Of a stretch of DNA of 64,000 nt, positions 25,441 to 33,218 are shown in pieces. Each line of letters starts with the position of its first letter. Positions within the stretch are counted from its first letter, which is position 1. This DNA is from SIG459 sp045631645. Its GTDB lineage: Bacteria > Bacillota > Clostridia > Oscillospirales > Oscillospiraceae. Both the position numbers and the translations under genes were made by a program. The notes below the pieces were generated by a model. It saw only the letters and a program-made list of their open reading frames with translations. It searched no databases and was not told the origin of the DNA. The stretch spans positions 78,699 through 142,698 of the forward strand of contig JAZQVC010000020.1 of assembly GCA_045631645.1 (NCBI GenBank). The letters are read 5' to 3'.

Positions 25441-25633
25441 TGGTGGACGATACAAGACTCGAACCAGCAAAGAGCGATTATTACATAGCGTTAGCTAATG
25501 CCAAAAAAGCCTTATATATCAACGGTTTGCGGCATTTTGAGCGTTAGCTGAAATTAAGTAGTTATTTCCCTTTTTAATCTTTTTAAGGAAAAAAATTAGG
25601 AAAAATTTTATATCACAGCGCAGGATATATTCA
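25441..25633. repeat. att repeat copy 2: junction of elements A and B
   Basis: It has the same 24-bp core and roughly 165-bp arm as copy 1, with about a dozen scattered differences. To its left lies the right end of element A, to its right the left end of element B. Confidence 0.85.
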
Positions 25634-25726
25634 AAATTCATTAAATCGGATTCATGTTTCCGCTGTAGCATTTTGCAAGGATTATTTACCAAATCTTTAA
25701 GTGTGGTCTTAACACAACACAAATAA

Positions 25727-26161
25727 TTAGTGAATTGGCTCATCCAATTTTTTTGCGACAAAGTCATGAAGCGTTATTGCAAGGTTTTCGAGAAAAATAA
25801 TGTCCACACTAATGGATTTATCCGGTTCAAAATGGTATCTCCATTCTTCAAAGGCTCTTTCGTTCTCTTTTATTTTTAGTTCGAAATTTGAATCATCCTT
25901 AAAACATGGTGTTTGAATGATTGATTGCCGATCTTCTGGAGACAGTTTTTTGAACAATGTACTCCATTCATGTCCCCTGACCTTTTCTCCATCAGATATG
26001 AGAGCCTTCAGATAAAGCTCACAAGCGAATGCCATATTTACGACAGATGGAATAAGCCAAAAGCCATCATTTTTTGTCGCATTACTTAACCAATCATCTG
26101 GTATCATATCTGCTGCGACCCGATGAAAACACTCTCCTGTATAAAATGCTTCTCTGTTCAT
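25727..26161 (-). CDS. HEPN-like domain protein
   Basis: I chose the ATG at 26161, with GACGAGGTG before it, over a GTG three codons upstream. The 144-residue helical protein has the pattern of small HEPN proteins: FYTGECFHRVAADMI at the start, then VVNMAFACELYLKALI (about 40-55) and KVRGHEWSTLFKKLSP (about 60-75). HEPN proteins are often RNases or toxins, but the RX4-6H active site is not evident here, so this may be an inactive or accessory member. It is the leftmost gene of element B. Confidence 0.55.
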   Translation of the reverse strand: MNREAFYTGECFHRVAADMIPDDWLSNATKNDGFWLIPSVVNMAFACELYLKALISDGEKVRGHEWSTLFKKLSPEDRQSIIQTPCFKDDSNFELKIKENERAFEEWRYHFEPDKSISVDIIFLENLAITLHDFVAKKLDEPIH

Positions 26162-26222
26162 TGCGTGCACCTCGTCATGAATACTCCCGCGCCTAATTGT
26201 TATCGTACAATATTAGCTGAAT

Positions 26223-26648
26223 CTAATCCTTACGCTCATATATAACCACACCAAATTTGTTTTCACTGTTGAAAATCAAATCATAGTTACTTGATATAAT
26301 GCTGTCCATTAACGGAACGACATTAATGCGTTTCATAAATCCAGTAGTGTCTCTACCATAACTCCTGATGAGGTAGCCATTTTTGCTAATATGAGGTGGC
26401 ACAGGAAATACAACCACTTTATCAATTCCACTTAGTTGTGCATTCTTTTGCACAAACGCAATTTCCTGCAATGTAATACCATATATACGATGGTTCATAT
26501 CGTTTGGAGCTATTGCATCAATCAGTTGGTGTATGAACTCAAGCTCTGCCTTAGCCAGTTCTTTCTCTTCGCGGGTGAGATTACTTAATTCAATACCAAG
26601 TTTTCCAAATGTAGCCGCTACGCTTAGATGCCTACTATCAACCATCAT
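26223..26648 (-). CDS. hypothetical protein of element B
   Basis: The ATG at 26648 (or 26645) follows AAGGAGAGACC; an ATG upstream at 26681 lacks a site. The 141-residue soluble protein has a helical N-terminal half (LTREEKELAKAELEFIHQLI) and a beta-rich C-terminal half (DKVVVFPVPPHISKNGYLI, then FGVVIYERKD). No family recognised. It lies between the HEPN-like gene and the AbiEii-like gene and may add to the same cargo system. Confidence 0.45.
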   Translation of the reverse strand: MMVDSRHLSVAATFGKLGIELSNLTREEKELAKAELEFIHQLIDAIAPNDMNHRIYGITLQEIAFVQKNAQLSGIDKVVVFPVPPHISKNGYLIRSYGRDTTGFMKRINVVPLMDSIISSNYDLIFNSENKFGVVIYERKD

Positions 26649-26705
26649 AAGGTCTCTCCTTCTTTCTCTCTTAATACTCAAAGCTTAGGTCGCAAATAGT
26701 TTCTG

Positions 26706-27439
26706 TTATCTTTCCATATCGCGATTCTTTTCTCTTGGTAGCACATCCTTAATGTAGGCTTTTACGGTACTATACACTTCCTCGAAAGGCGGTTTATAAA
26801 CAGCACCCTCAAATCGAAATTTCTCATAGGAGTGGCGCAAATCCTCGCGCCTGTGTAGGAAACCATTGAAGTTCTCCAAAGTTCTTCCACTATTTTTCAG
26901 TGTCTGAAGAACATCGGCTTTATCGAACTGGAAAACCTTTGAAATATAATACAGGTCTACCACATCTTTCACTCTGCGAAAAACCTTATCAGTAGAAATG
27001 GCAGCCACCTTGTCCGCAATCATCTGAGAGGAGGATACTCCGCGGAATTGAAGTCCCTCCACTTCGTAGATTTTTGTTGGAGGAATAGGACGGTTACATC
27101 GACATCCATGGAAAACAGAACCTCGTCAGTATCTCTGTCCTTCAGTTCAAATCCCGCTGAGCGCCCTTCTCCGTATGGTCTATAAATGCTTACTTCCAAA
27201 TCGATACCACTCTTCTTCAGTGCGCTCTGCAGAGACTGCACCATCTGTTCGTCAGTAGGCGGCGTGTCTGAGTTCCAGTTTGCATCGATATCCGCAGTAT
27301 GACGTGTGTCATCATTGTATCCGGCCTCCATTAAGCAGGCTTTCAGCACCATGGATCCCTTAAAACTTATGGGTATACCGCTATCATAGATCGCTTTCAT
27401 CACGGCATACATCAGTTTTTCTTCTGCTGTAAGCTTCAA
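26706..27439 (-). pseudogene. AbiEii-like nucleotidyltransferase toxin gene, frameshifted
   Basis: The N-terminal part (from the TTG at 27439, behind GAGGTGG) has the AbiEii-type nucleotidyltransferase start: FKGSMVLKACLMEAG, then HTADIDANW (catalytic D.D) and VLFSMDVDVTV. The matching C-terminal part (IYEVEGLQFRGVSSSQMIADK, then RRVKDVVDLYYISKVF) is in another frame. Joining them needs a shift of one base between about 27071 and 27095, near GTCCT and an A5 run. AbiEii toxins transfer nucleotides to tRNA or other acceptors in type IV toxin-antitoxin pairs. The product is probably not made whole unless this is a sequencing error or a frameshift is used. Confidence 0.8.
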
Positions 27440-27449
27440 AACAACCACC

Positions 27450-28100
27450 TCAACTTCCGTAATACTCTATAGCTTCGATTGCCAATCGGTCAAACTGATC
27501 CTGGTATTCGGGTGCAACAGAAATCCCGTCAAAACTTTCTCCATTACGGTAGTAATACTTACTGATCGCTTCAGTAATCCCCTGCATATCCAAAATAGAC
27601 TCATTTGCCAATGCGTCCATTATTGTTCTGCTGAAATCTGTAAATCGTAATCCGTTCTTTTCTTTTACACTATGGGCGCTGATTCGATTACCCAGTACAA
27701 CCACACCATTGAACCGGGAAAGAGCATCATCTCCATAAACCCACACCAGATATTCGTCGCTGCGTCCGCCGAAGTTGCCTTGACACATCAGCGCAGCATC
27801 CAAAGCAAATACAACTGTTTCTCCAATGCAATCACGCACTGCCCTGAGCCATGCAGTAGCTCCTACATAATCGCTCCGCTTGGGAAGATTGCGCTTCTGG
27901 GGGTCAAACTTGGGCAACACATTTGTCTTCCGGTTTACAAGATCTGCACGAATACGATTTTCTAACAAACTTATCATATACTCCGGTGGTGTGCGCACAC
28001 CAGCTTCCCAGTTCTGTACCGTGCGAAAGGGTATATTATATCGTGTAGCAAACTCACCTTGGGTATCTCCCAAAAGCGTCCTCATCTCACGAATGTTCAT
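27450..28100 (-). CDS. HTH-domain protein paired with the AbiEii-like gene
   Basis: The ATG at 28100 follows GACGAGGTGAG. The 216-residue protein starts with an XRE-like helix-turn-helix (MNIREMRTLLGDTQGEFATR, then IPFRTVQNWEAGVRTPP; residues 1-40). It continues with a domain of about 165 residues containing DCIGETVVFALDAALM and a C-terminal helix-rich part. It precedes the AbiEii-like gene with no gap and would be its antitoxin and autoregulator by position. It is not a typical AbiEi. Confidence 0.65.
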   Translation of the reverse strand: MNIREMRTLLGDTQGEFATRYNIPFRTVQNWEAGVRTPPEYMISLLENRIRADLVNRKTNVLPKFDPQKRNLPKRSDYVGATAWLRAVRDCIGETVVFALDAALMCQGNFGGRSDEYLVWVYGDDALSRFNGVVVLGNRISAHSVKEKNGLRFTDFSRTIMDALANESILDMQGITEAISKYYYRNGESFDGISVAPEYQDQFDRLAIEAIEYYGS

Positions 28101-28144
28101 TTTACTCACCTCGTCATCACAATACACTCATTGGGTGTATTTAG

Positions 28145-28924
28145 TCAACTGTATATTTGTACGTTTTCTAATTGATCCACACTATATTCATATATTGATT
28201 CAGCCACCCAAACAAGTGCATCTATACATAACACTACTTTGAGCGCCTGCTCTTTTGAGCCAAAAGATGTTTGCTCTCCGTGGCAAATCATATTGCGGTT
28301 TGCGTGTTTGTATATTTCATCTCCATCAAGCCCCGAGCTAAATACCTTGCTTCGGAAATACCCTATCAAATAATTGTACTCTCCCTGTTCATCATTTATC
28401 CTTTGTCCTTCTAACAGAGTATTTAACAACCTCCCTTTTTCATTAGTCGCCGAGATTTTATAGCGTTTCCTTATCAATTTCTCATTTCGTTCATCATATT
28501 CCATATCGTTATCCTTCATAAACTCCTCAATGTCAGCTACTATTCCAGCAATCTGTGTTATGAGTGTAGCAACCGCTCCATAGTATCGTTCTATATGTAA
28601 AAGAAATACAGCCTCTTCAATGATTGGAATTCTCTCTGTTTTTATTACCTTGGATAACTTACATCTATTCACAAATTCTTTTAGATAGGCTGTGTCAAAA
28701 TTATCGTACAAAGCATTGATTAGCTCTTCAATTCGATCCTCTTCATAGTACTCAATCACTCTTTCATGCAACCATGGATCATACTCCAGAAATGCCGGCC
28801 AGTCCAGTTCTGCCATTATTCGAATAAATCTATGATAGTTTTCGTCCTCGTGCTCCCGTTTTATATCTTCACATATGATTTTTATCGCTGCAGCCAATTT
28901 CTGTGTATTGAATTCAAATTTCAT
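28145..28924 (-). CDS. HEPN-like protein with an RX4H motif
   Basis: The 259-residue protein is largely helical. Its C-terminal part has RYYGAVATLITQIAGIVADI (about 132-151), a basic stretch (RNEKLIRKRYKIS) and NRNMICHGEQTSFGSKEQAL (about 222-241). The R-NMIC-H spacing fits the RX4-6H motif of HEPN RNases, and the MICHGE...SKEQALK ending is found in Abi-like C-terminal HEPN domains. An RNA-cleaving abortive-infection role is inferred. It starts divergently from the integrase gene. Confidence 0.6.
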   Translation of the reverse strand: MKFEFNTQKLAAAIKIICEDIKREHEDENYHRFIRIMAELDWPAFLEYDPWLHERVIEYYEEDRIEELINALYDNFDTAYLKEFVNRCKLSKVIKTERIPIIEEAVFLLHIERYYGAVATLITQIAGIVADIEEFMKDNDMEYDERNEKLIRKRYKISATNEKGRLLNTLLEGQRINDEQGEYNYLIGYFRSKVFSSGLDGDEIYKHANRNMICHGEQTSFGSKEQALKVVLCIDALVWVAESIYEYSVDQLENVQIYS

Positions 28925-29015
28925 ATAAATATCTCCTCTGTTAGGATTTATATTTTAATTTTATCAAATACCCTAATCATGTTCAATGTCATTACAAAAG
29001 AAAGAAGGAATGTAT

Positions 29016-30263
29016 ATGATCCAAAACACAACCAAATCTAGTCGTGCTCCAAACGGTAACGGCAGCATCCGAAAGAAAACCATCACAAAGAATGGTAAAT
29101 CATATACATATTGGGAAGGTCGTTACACTTCAGAAATTGATGCCGTAAACGGACGTCAAATTCAACGCTCTATTACCGGCAAAACACAGAACGAAGTGTT
29201 AAAACGCCTTCGCATGATAGCGCATATGAAAGATATAGGGTACTACTCACCATATGCGCTACAGTCAACCGGTAAATGGCTTATAGAGTGGGTAAATACA
29301 TATCTATACCATGTAAAAAAATCTACCCGGTATAATTACAAGCGAAGTTGCGAACTTTATATAATACCAGCGCTTGGAAACATAAATCTCATATCTCTCA
29401 ATACAGAAACCATCCAAAAGTTCTACAATTCCCTGAGCGAAGCTCCTTACTACCTTTCCGCTAAAACAATACGGGATATACACGGAATTCTGCACCAGGC
29501 TCTTCAGCAGGCTGTAGACAACTTCTATATAAGCTTAAACCCAAGTGACGCTTGTAAACTTCCAAAAAGCTTAAAAAAAGACTTTTGTCCAATTGAGGAT
29601 CATAAACTCCCAGAATTCATAGAAGCCATAAAGGGTCATTCTCACGAGTACATATACACAATTGCATTATTTACAGGACTACGCGCAGGTGAGATATTAG
29701 GCCTCACATGGGACTGTATAGATTTTGACCGTAGGGTGATGACAGTAAAACAGCAACTGCGGCGATATCAAGAAAAGGGAGGCAAATATTATATTAGCAT
29801 GCCGAAGAACAACAAAAGCCGTACCATTGCCCTGCCTGAGACAGCATTGTGTGCCCTGCAAAAGCAAAAAGAAAAACTAATATACATGGAAGCAAATGCC
29901 GAAAAATCGTGGGTCTGTATGCCTATACTACACTCAGAGATAACAAACTCAGAGCGGCATTTCGATCTTGTATTTAGAAACGATAGCGGCGGGCCGCTCT
30001 CCTACCGTACGGTATATGACTGTTTCAAACGTATCGTCTCGAATATAGGAATACCCTACACCAGATTTCATGATCTTAGACACACCTATGCGCTTGTAGC
30101 ATTGCAAAGCGGCGATGACATAAAGACCCTACAAGAAAATTTGGGTCATGCCACCGCCGCTTTTACACTCGATTATTATGGACGCATTACAGATAAAATG
30201 AAGCATAAAAGTGCTAAAAATATAGAAAATTACGTCCAATCAATAGCACGTTACAAGGTTTAA
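29016..30263 (+). CDS. int: tyrosine site-specific integrase of element B
   Basis: The ATG at 29016 is chosen because GAAGGA lies 6 bases before it. The 415-residue protein has an N-terminal arm-binding domain with strand-rich NGKSYTYWEGRYTSE, a SAM-like core-binding domain (about 95-185) and a catalytic domain with TGLRAGEILGL (Arg), the HDLRHTYA box (His, Arg) and LGHATAAFTLDYYGRI (His and nucleophilic Tyr). All catalytic residues are present, so it should be active. Its stop lies about 55 bases before att copy 3, as usual for tRNA-site integrases. Confidence 0.95.
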   Translation: MIQNTTKSSRAPNGNGSIRKKTITKNGKSYTYWEGRYTSEIDAVNGRQIQRSITGKTQNEVLKRLRMIAHMKDIGYYSPYALQSTGKWLIEWVNTYLYHVKKSTRYNYKRSCELYIIPALGNINLISLNTETIQKFYNSLSEAPYYLSAKTIRDIHGILHQALQQAVDNFYISLNPSDACKLPKSLKKDFCPIEDHKLPEFIEAIKGHSHEYIYTIALFTGLRAGEILGLTWDCIDFDRRVMTVKQQLRRYQEKGGKYYISMPKNNKSRTIALPETALCALQKQKEKLIYMEANAEKSWVCMPILHSEITNSERHFDLVFRNDSGGPLSYRTVYDCFKRIVSNIGIPYTRFHDLRHTYALVALQSGDDIKTLQENLGHATAAFTLDYYGRITDKMKHKSAKNIENYVQSIARYKV

Positions 30264-30281
30264 TAAGGGAAAATAAAAAAA

Positions 30282-30317
30282 GAAAACCCTTGAAACCATT
30301 GGGATTTCAAGGGTTTT
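30282..30317. terminator. terminator between int and att copy 3
   Basis: AAACCCTTGAAA pairs with TTTCAAGGGTTT around a loop CCATTGGGA, with T-rich tails on both strands. It ends int and, on the minus strand, directly follows the tRNA 3'-end core. Confidence 0.85.
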
Positions 30318-30507
30318 TGGTGGACGATACAAGACTCGAACTGCAAAGAGCGATTATTACATAGCGTTAGCTAATACCAAAAAGCCTTATATATCAACGG
30401 TTTGCGGCATTTTGAGTGTTAGCTGAAATCAAGTAGTTTTTTCCCTTTTTAATCTTTTTAAGGGAAAAAAATTAGGGAAAATTTTATATTACGCGCAGGA
30501 TATATTC
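30318..30507. repeat. att repeat copy 3: junction of element B and the ICE
   Basis: It has the same 24-bp core and 165-bp arm as copies 1 and 2. The right part must be the left end of a third element, because in tandem integrants this arm always belongs to the element on its right. Confidence 0.85.
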
Positions 30508-30544
30508 TTTCATTTATTTTAATCTGATATTGGTACATCGATCA

Positions 30545-30736
30545 CTAGAAGGCTTTCACAACAAAAATTAGAAATGCATATACAATCAGCAGAAGTATGG
30601 GATTTTTCCAGCACAATAGTATGTTTATGTGTGGTTTATAAACACGGGGAATAAGATAATTAATGATTCTTACCCCCCGCCTCTCTAGAAGGTCATCCTC
30701 TAAAGGTGTACGCAACTTGATATATTGCAATTCCAA
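30545..30736 (-). CDS. possible small membrane protein at the ICE left end
   Basis: The frame encodes a charged N-terminal part (LEDDLLERRGVRIINYL) and a C-terminal hydrophobic helix (ILLLIVYAFLIFVVKAF). The only ATG overlaps the preceding small gene in another frame and has no clear ribosome binding site, so the start is uncertain. It might be a remnant. Confidence 0.3.
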   Translation of the reverse strand: MELQYIKLRTPLEDDLLERRGVRIINYLIPRVYKPHINILLCWKNPILLLIVYAFLIFVVKAF

Positions 30737-30956
30737 TTCCTATTAATGTGGCAATTACGCTAACAGGGCCAGCAACAACCACAGATATGATCGCACATAG
30801 TAGTGACAATCCATTTGCCAGACTATTGTCGGCAATTAAGCAATATGTGCCTATCGCCAGTGCCATAAAGCCACTGATGATTAACGGCTAGTACAGAGAC
30901 AGTAGCCCAACAGCCAATGAGACAATAGCACATGTTCGTTTACATCGCTAAGTCAT
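30693..30956 (-). pseudogene. small hydrophobic protein gene with two in-frame TAG codons
   Basis: A textbook ribosome binding site (AGAAAGGAGGTAACC) precedes ATG ACT TAG. After that the frame stays open for 19 codons, meets a second TAG (codon 23, at 30890-30888), then continues for 64 codons of hydrophobic protein (GFMALAIGTYCLIADN, then AIISVVVAGPVSVIATLIGI) to a TGA. Both TAGs could come from CAG by a single C-to-T change. Other genes here end in TAG normally, so suppression is unlikely and decay is favoured. Confidence 0.6.
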
Positions 30957-31088
30957 AATGGTTACCTCCTTTCTAATGGAATCAGCGAACAGGATTTGTT
31001 TCCTTTAACTGTAGTTTTATTATACAATCTTATTGGTACAATAAAACGGACAATTGAACTCCGAATACATCTATGGCCACTGGAAATA

Positions 31089-31125
31089 AAAAGCCCAGAG
31101 GATTTGCGTGTCCTCTGGGCTGCAA
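31089..31125 (-). terminator. terminator of the 31145 gene
   Basis: On the minus strand GCCCAGAGGA pairs with TCCTCTGGGC, followed by TTTTTATTT. Confidence 0.85.
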
Positions 31126-31144
31126 ATGCATAGTATTCTTTTTA

Positions 31145-32260
31145 TCAGTCTGTGGCTGGAAATTGTCCAGCTAATATATTTTGAATTTCCTCAATGCTTG
31201 CATATAGTTCACCTATTTCGGAAAACACCCCTCTACTATCCGGGTTTATCAGACTGTCTTCTATTGATTCAAGTTTTCCATAGATTTGATCAATCTCATT
31301 AGATGATAGCTGATTAGCATTAATATTATCCAATGTTGTTTGAATTCCAGATATCTGTTGTGTAAGGTTATCCAAAGCTGGCTGATAGATATTACTCGGG
31401 TGTAGCGCTCCATAGCTCAACGAAAAAAGGGAAATCAAAAGGGCGCATACCGCCACAATGGAGTTCAGATTTCTGTGCACTTCGTCCCGAGTTCGGTAGT
31501 TGTTGGCCGCATAATTATGTGAAGCCTCCGTAGGATACATTTTCTTACCCAAGAATTCACGGCACATCATTAAATGATCTTCATTTATTTTCCATTCTGT
31601 ATCCATAAATTCTTCTGCATTTCGCGTTGGAACTGTTCCTAGAATGCTCCTAATAGGCCTTAGTATTTCCACCCCTACATCTTTACCAGGCATGCCATCC
31701 CATTCAACTTTTATTTGTCCAGAGAGCCCCTTTTTCTTATACGGAACTGATTCGTACAACATACTGATCTCATCCTTAGAAATCGGTTTATCTACCTCAA
31801 AAACGAGATTTTCTCGGCGCAAATAGGACCACAGGCGAATAAAATTTAGTATATCCTTAAAATCGTCAGCGACGAATGCCCCCTTTTGGAAATCAATCAC
31901 GAATTCCTGCTCCTCGTAATTAAATGTTGAAGCTGGAATTTTGTCGTTCAATTCCGCCTCACGCAATGTCCACTCATCATCAGAGATATCGGACTCTGCA
32001 CGCAAAATTGGAAGTTGCGTGCAATACGTTTGCCCCATTATTTCAATTGTCGAGTGGGTGGTGGTAAGTAGTGTTTTGCCATCCTTCATGACTTTATATT
32101 TCTTGCCATTCTCATCAGCAGTGAAATTGCTTCTGATTGCATTCATATCATAGGCTTGTTCTCGTCCCTTCCCAAATGAACGCAGGTAAGAGGGAATATC
32201 CCAAATTTCCCCTTTATTAATTCTTGATACAATTTTCTTTTCGTGTCTAGTAAGACTCAT
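31145..32260 (-). CDS. hypothetical membrane-anchored protein of the ICE
   Basis: The 371-residue protein has a soluble N-terminal domain of about 260 residues, one helix at about 275-293 (SIVAVCALLISLFSLSYG) and a C-terminal coiled coil (about 300-365; QQISGIQTTLDNINANQLSS). The N-terminal part has no recognised motif. It points away from parA across a roughly 135-base divergent promoter region. Immunity or exclusion is possible but unsupported. Confidence 0.55.
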   Translation of the reverse strand: MSLTRHEKKIVSRINKGEIWDIPSYLRSFGKGREQAYDMNAIRSNFTADENGKKYKVMKDGKTLLTTTHSTIEIMGQTYCTQLPILRAESDISDDEWTLREAELNDKIPASTFNYEEQEFVIDFQKGAFVADDFKDILNFIRLWSYLRRENLVFEVDKPISKDEISMLYESVPYKKKGLSGQIKVEWDGMPGKDVGVEILRPIRSILGTVPTRNAEEFMDTEWKINEDHLMMCREFLGKKMYPTEASHNYAANNYRTRDEVHRNLNSIVAVCALLISLFSLSYGALHPSNIYQPALDNLTQQISGIQTTLDNINANQLSSNEIDQIYGKLESIEDSLINPDSRGVFSEIGELYASIEEIQNILAGQFPATD

Positions 32261-32396
32261 TGATATCGCCTCTGTTTTTTTATTATGTATTATGCGTGGG
32301 ATTTAGCTATTTTTTATTATATCATGGTTTTATCAATAAATAATTAGTTTTATTATTTAAAATCTATAATTCACTATTCCAAGGAGCAGATTGCAT

Positions 32397-33218
32397 ATGC
32401 CACAATGTAAAATAATCGCCATTGCCAACCAAAAGGGCGGCGTTGGTAAAAGCACCAGCGTATACAACATTGCTGCTGGGCTTGCCGATAATGGCAAGAA
32501 GGTGCTTGCCATTGATGTAGATCCACAAGGAGATCTAACAAAAATGCTGGGACTACGTAAGCCGCACGAACTTGAAAATACACTCAGCACAGCTATGAAC
32601 GCAATCGTCAACTATACATTATTAGACAAACATCCCGAAATTTTGCAACACCATGAGGGCTTTGACTTCGTACCGGCAAACCGCACACTATCCGCCGTAG
32701 AAGTCGGCCTTGTTAATGTAATGAGCCGTGAGACCGTGCTGCGGACGTACATTGAAACACTAAAGCACAACTATGATTACATTTTGCTTGACTGCCGTCC
32801 TTCCCTGGCTATGCTCGTTATCAATGCTTTATCAGCCGCAGATTATGTGCTTGTCCCCATACAGGCAGACTACCTTGCCGCCGAAGATATGACCGAGCTA
32901 ATAGTAACCGTCAACAACATAAAGCGTCAAATCAACCCCGCCTTGGAAATAGGCGGGGTATTTTTTACGATGGTCAACGATACCAATTTCCGCAAAGAAG
33001 TCGTATCCTCTGTCAAAGCGACTTTCGGACAGCATTTGCCGGTATTTAACACTATGATCCCTGCAACTGTTCGGCTTGCAGAGATAAGCACAGCAGATAG
33101 AAGCATCTTCAGACACGATCCAAAGGGCCGTGCGGCAACTGCATATAGAGAACTCGTCAAGGAGGTGATAAAAATTGGCGAAAATCAGCGTAGCAAGCAA
33201 GCTGACAAGTGTAGATGA
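32397..33218 (+). CDS. parA: ParA/Soj-type partition ATPase
   Basis: The ATG at 32397 is preceded by AAGGAG; a TTG two codons earlier is less likely. The 273-residue protein has the deviant Walker A KGGVGKST (about 13-20), VDPQGDLTKML (Walker A', about 40) and LLDCRPSLAMLVINAL (Walker B region). In ICEs ParA/ParB keep the excised circle or act in transfer regulation. It overlaps parB by 44 bases. Confidence 0.93.
   Translation: MPQCKIIAIANQKGGVGKSTSVYNIAAGLADNGKKVLAIDVDPQGDLTKMLGLRKPHELENTLSTAMNAIVNYTLLDKHPEILQHHEGFDFVPANRTLSAVEVGLVNVMSRETVLRTYIETLKHNYDYILLDCRPSLAMLVINALSAADYVLVPIQADYLAAEDMTELIVTVNNIKRQINPALEIGGVFFTMVNDTNFRKEVVSSVKATFGQHLPVFNTMIPATVRLAEISTADRSIFRHDPKGRAATAYRELVKEVIKIGENQRSKQADKCR

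Larger units (their letters stand above)
22197..25464. mobile_element. element A: degenerate integrated element (CIME-like)
   Basis: It is flanked by att copies 1 and 2 and about 3.2 kb long. It carries a TrlF-like PHP-ATPase gene and, at its right end, a 20-codon remnant of an AbiEii-like gene fused to the last 14 codons of an integrase. With att sites but no recombinase, it fits the definition of a cis-mobilisable element. Confidence 0.75.
25441..30341. mobile_element. element B: small integrase-bearing element with defence-like cargo
   Basis: About 4.9 kb between att copies 2 and 3. Five genes lie on the minus strand (HEPN-like, hypothetical, AbiEii-like with frameshift, HTH, HEPN-like) and one intact tyrosine integrase on the plus strand at the right end. 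No relaxase or conjugation gene is present, so movement between cells would need help from another element such as the adjoining ICE. Confidence 0.8.

Noticed and set aside
25519..25767. 82-residue minus-strand frame
   Set aside because: It overlaps both the att repeat and the HEPN-like gene, has no ribosome binding site and no family resemblance.
26706..27439. two separate AbiEii-related genes
   Set aside because: The halves match the N- and C-terminal parts of one protein and meet at a one-base shift, so they are one broken gene.
30693..30956. genome-wide recoding of TAG
   Set aside because: Genes at 41278 and 52757 end in TAG at natural C termini, so TAG is a normal stop here.
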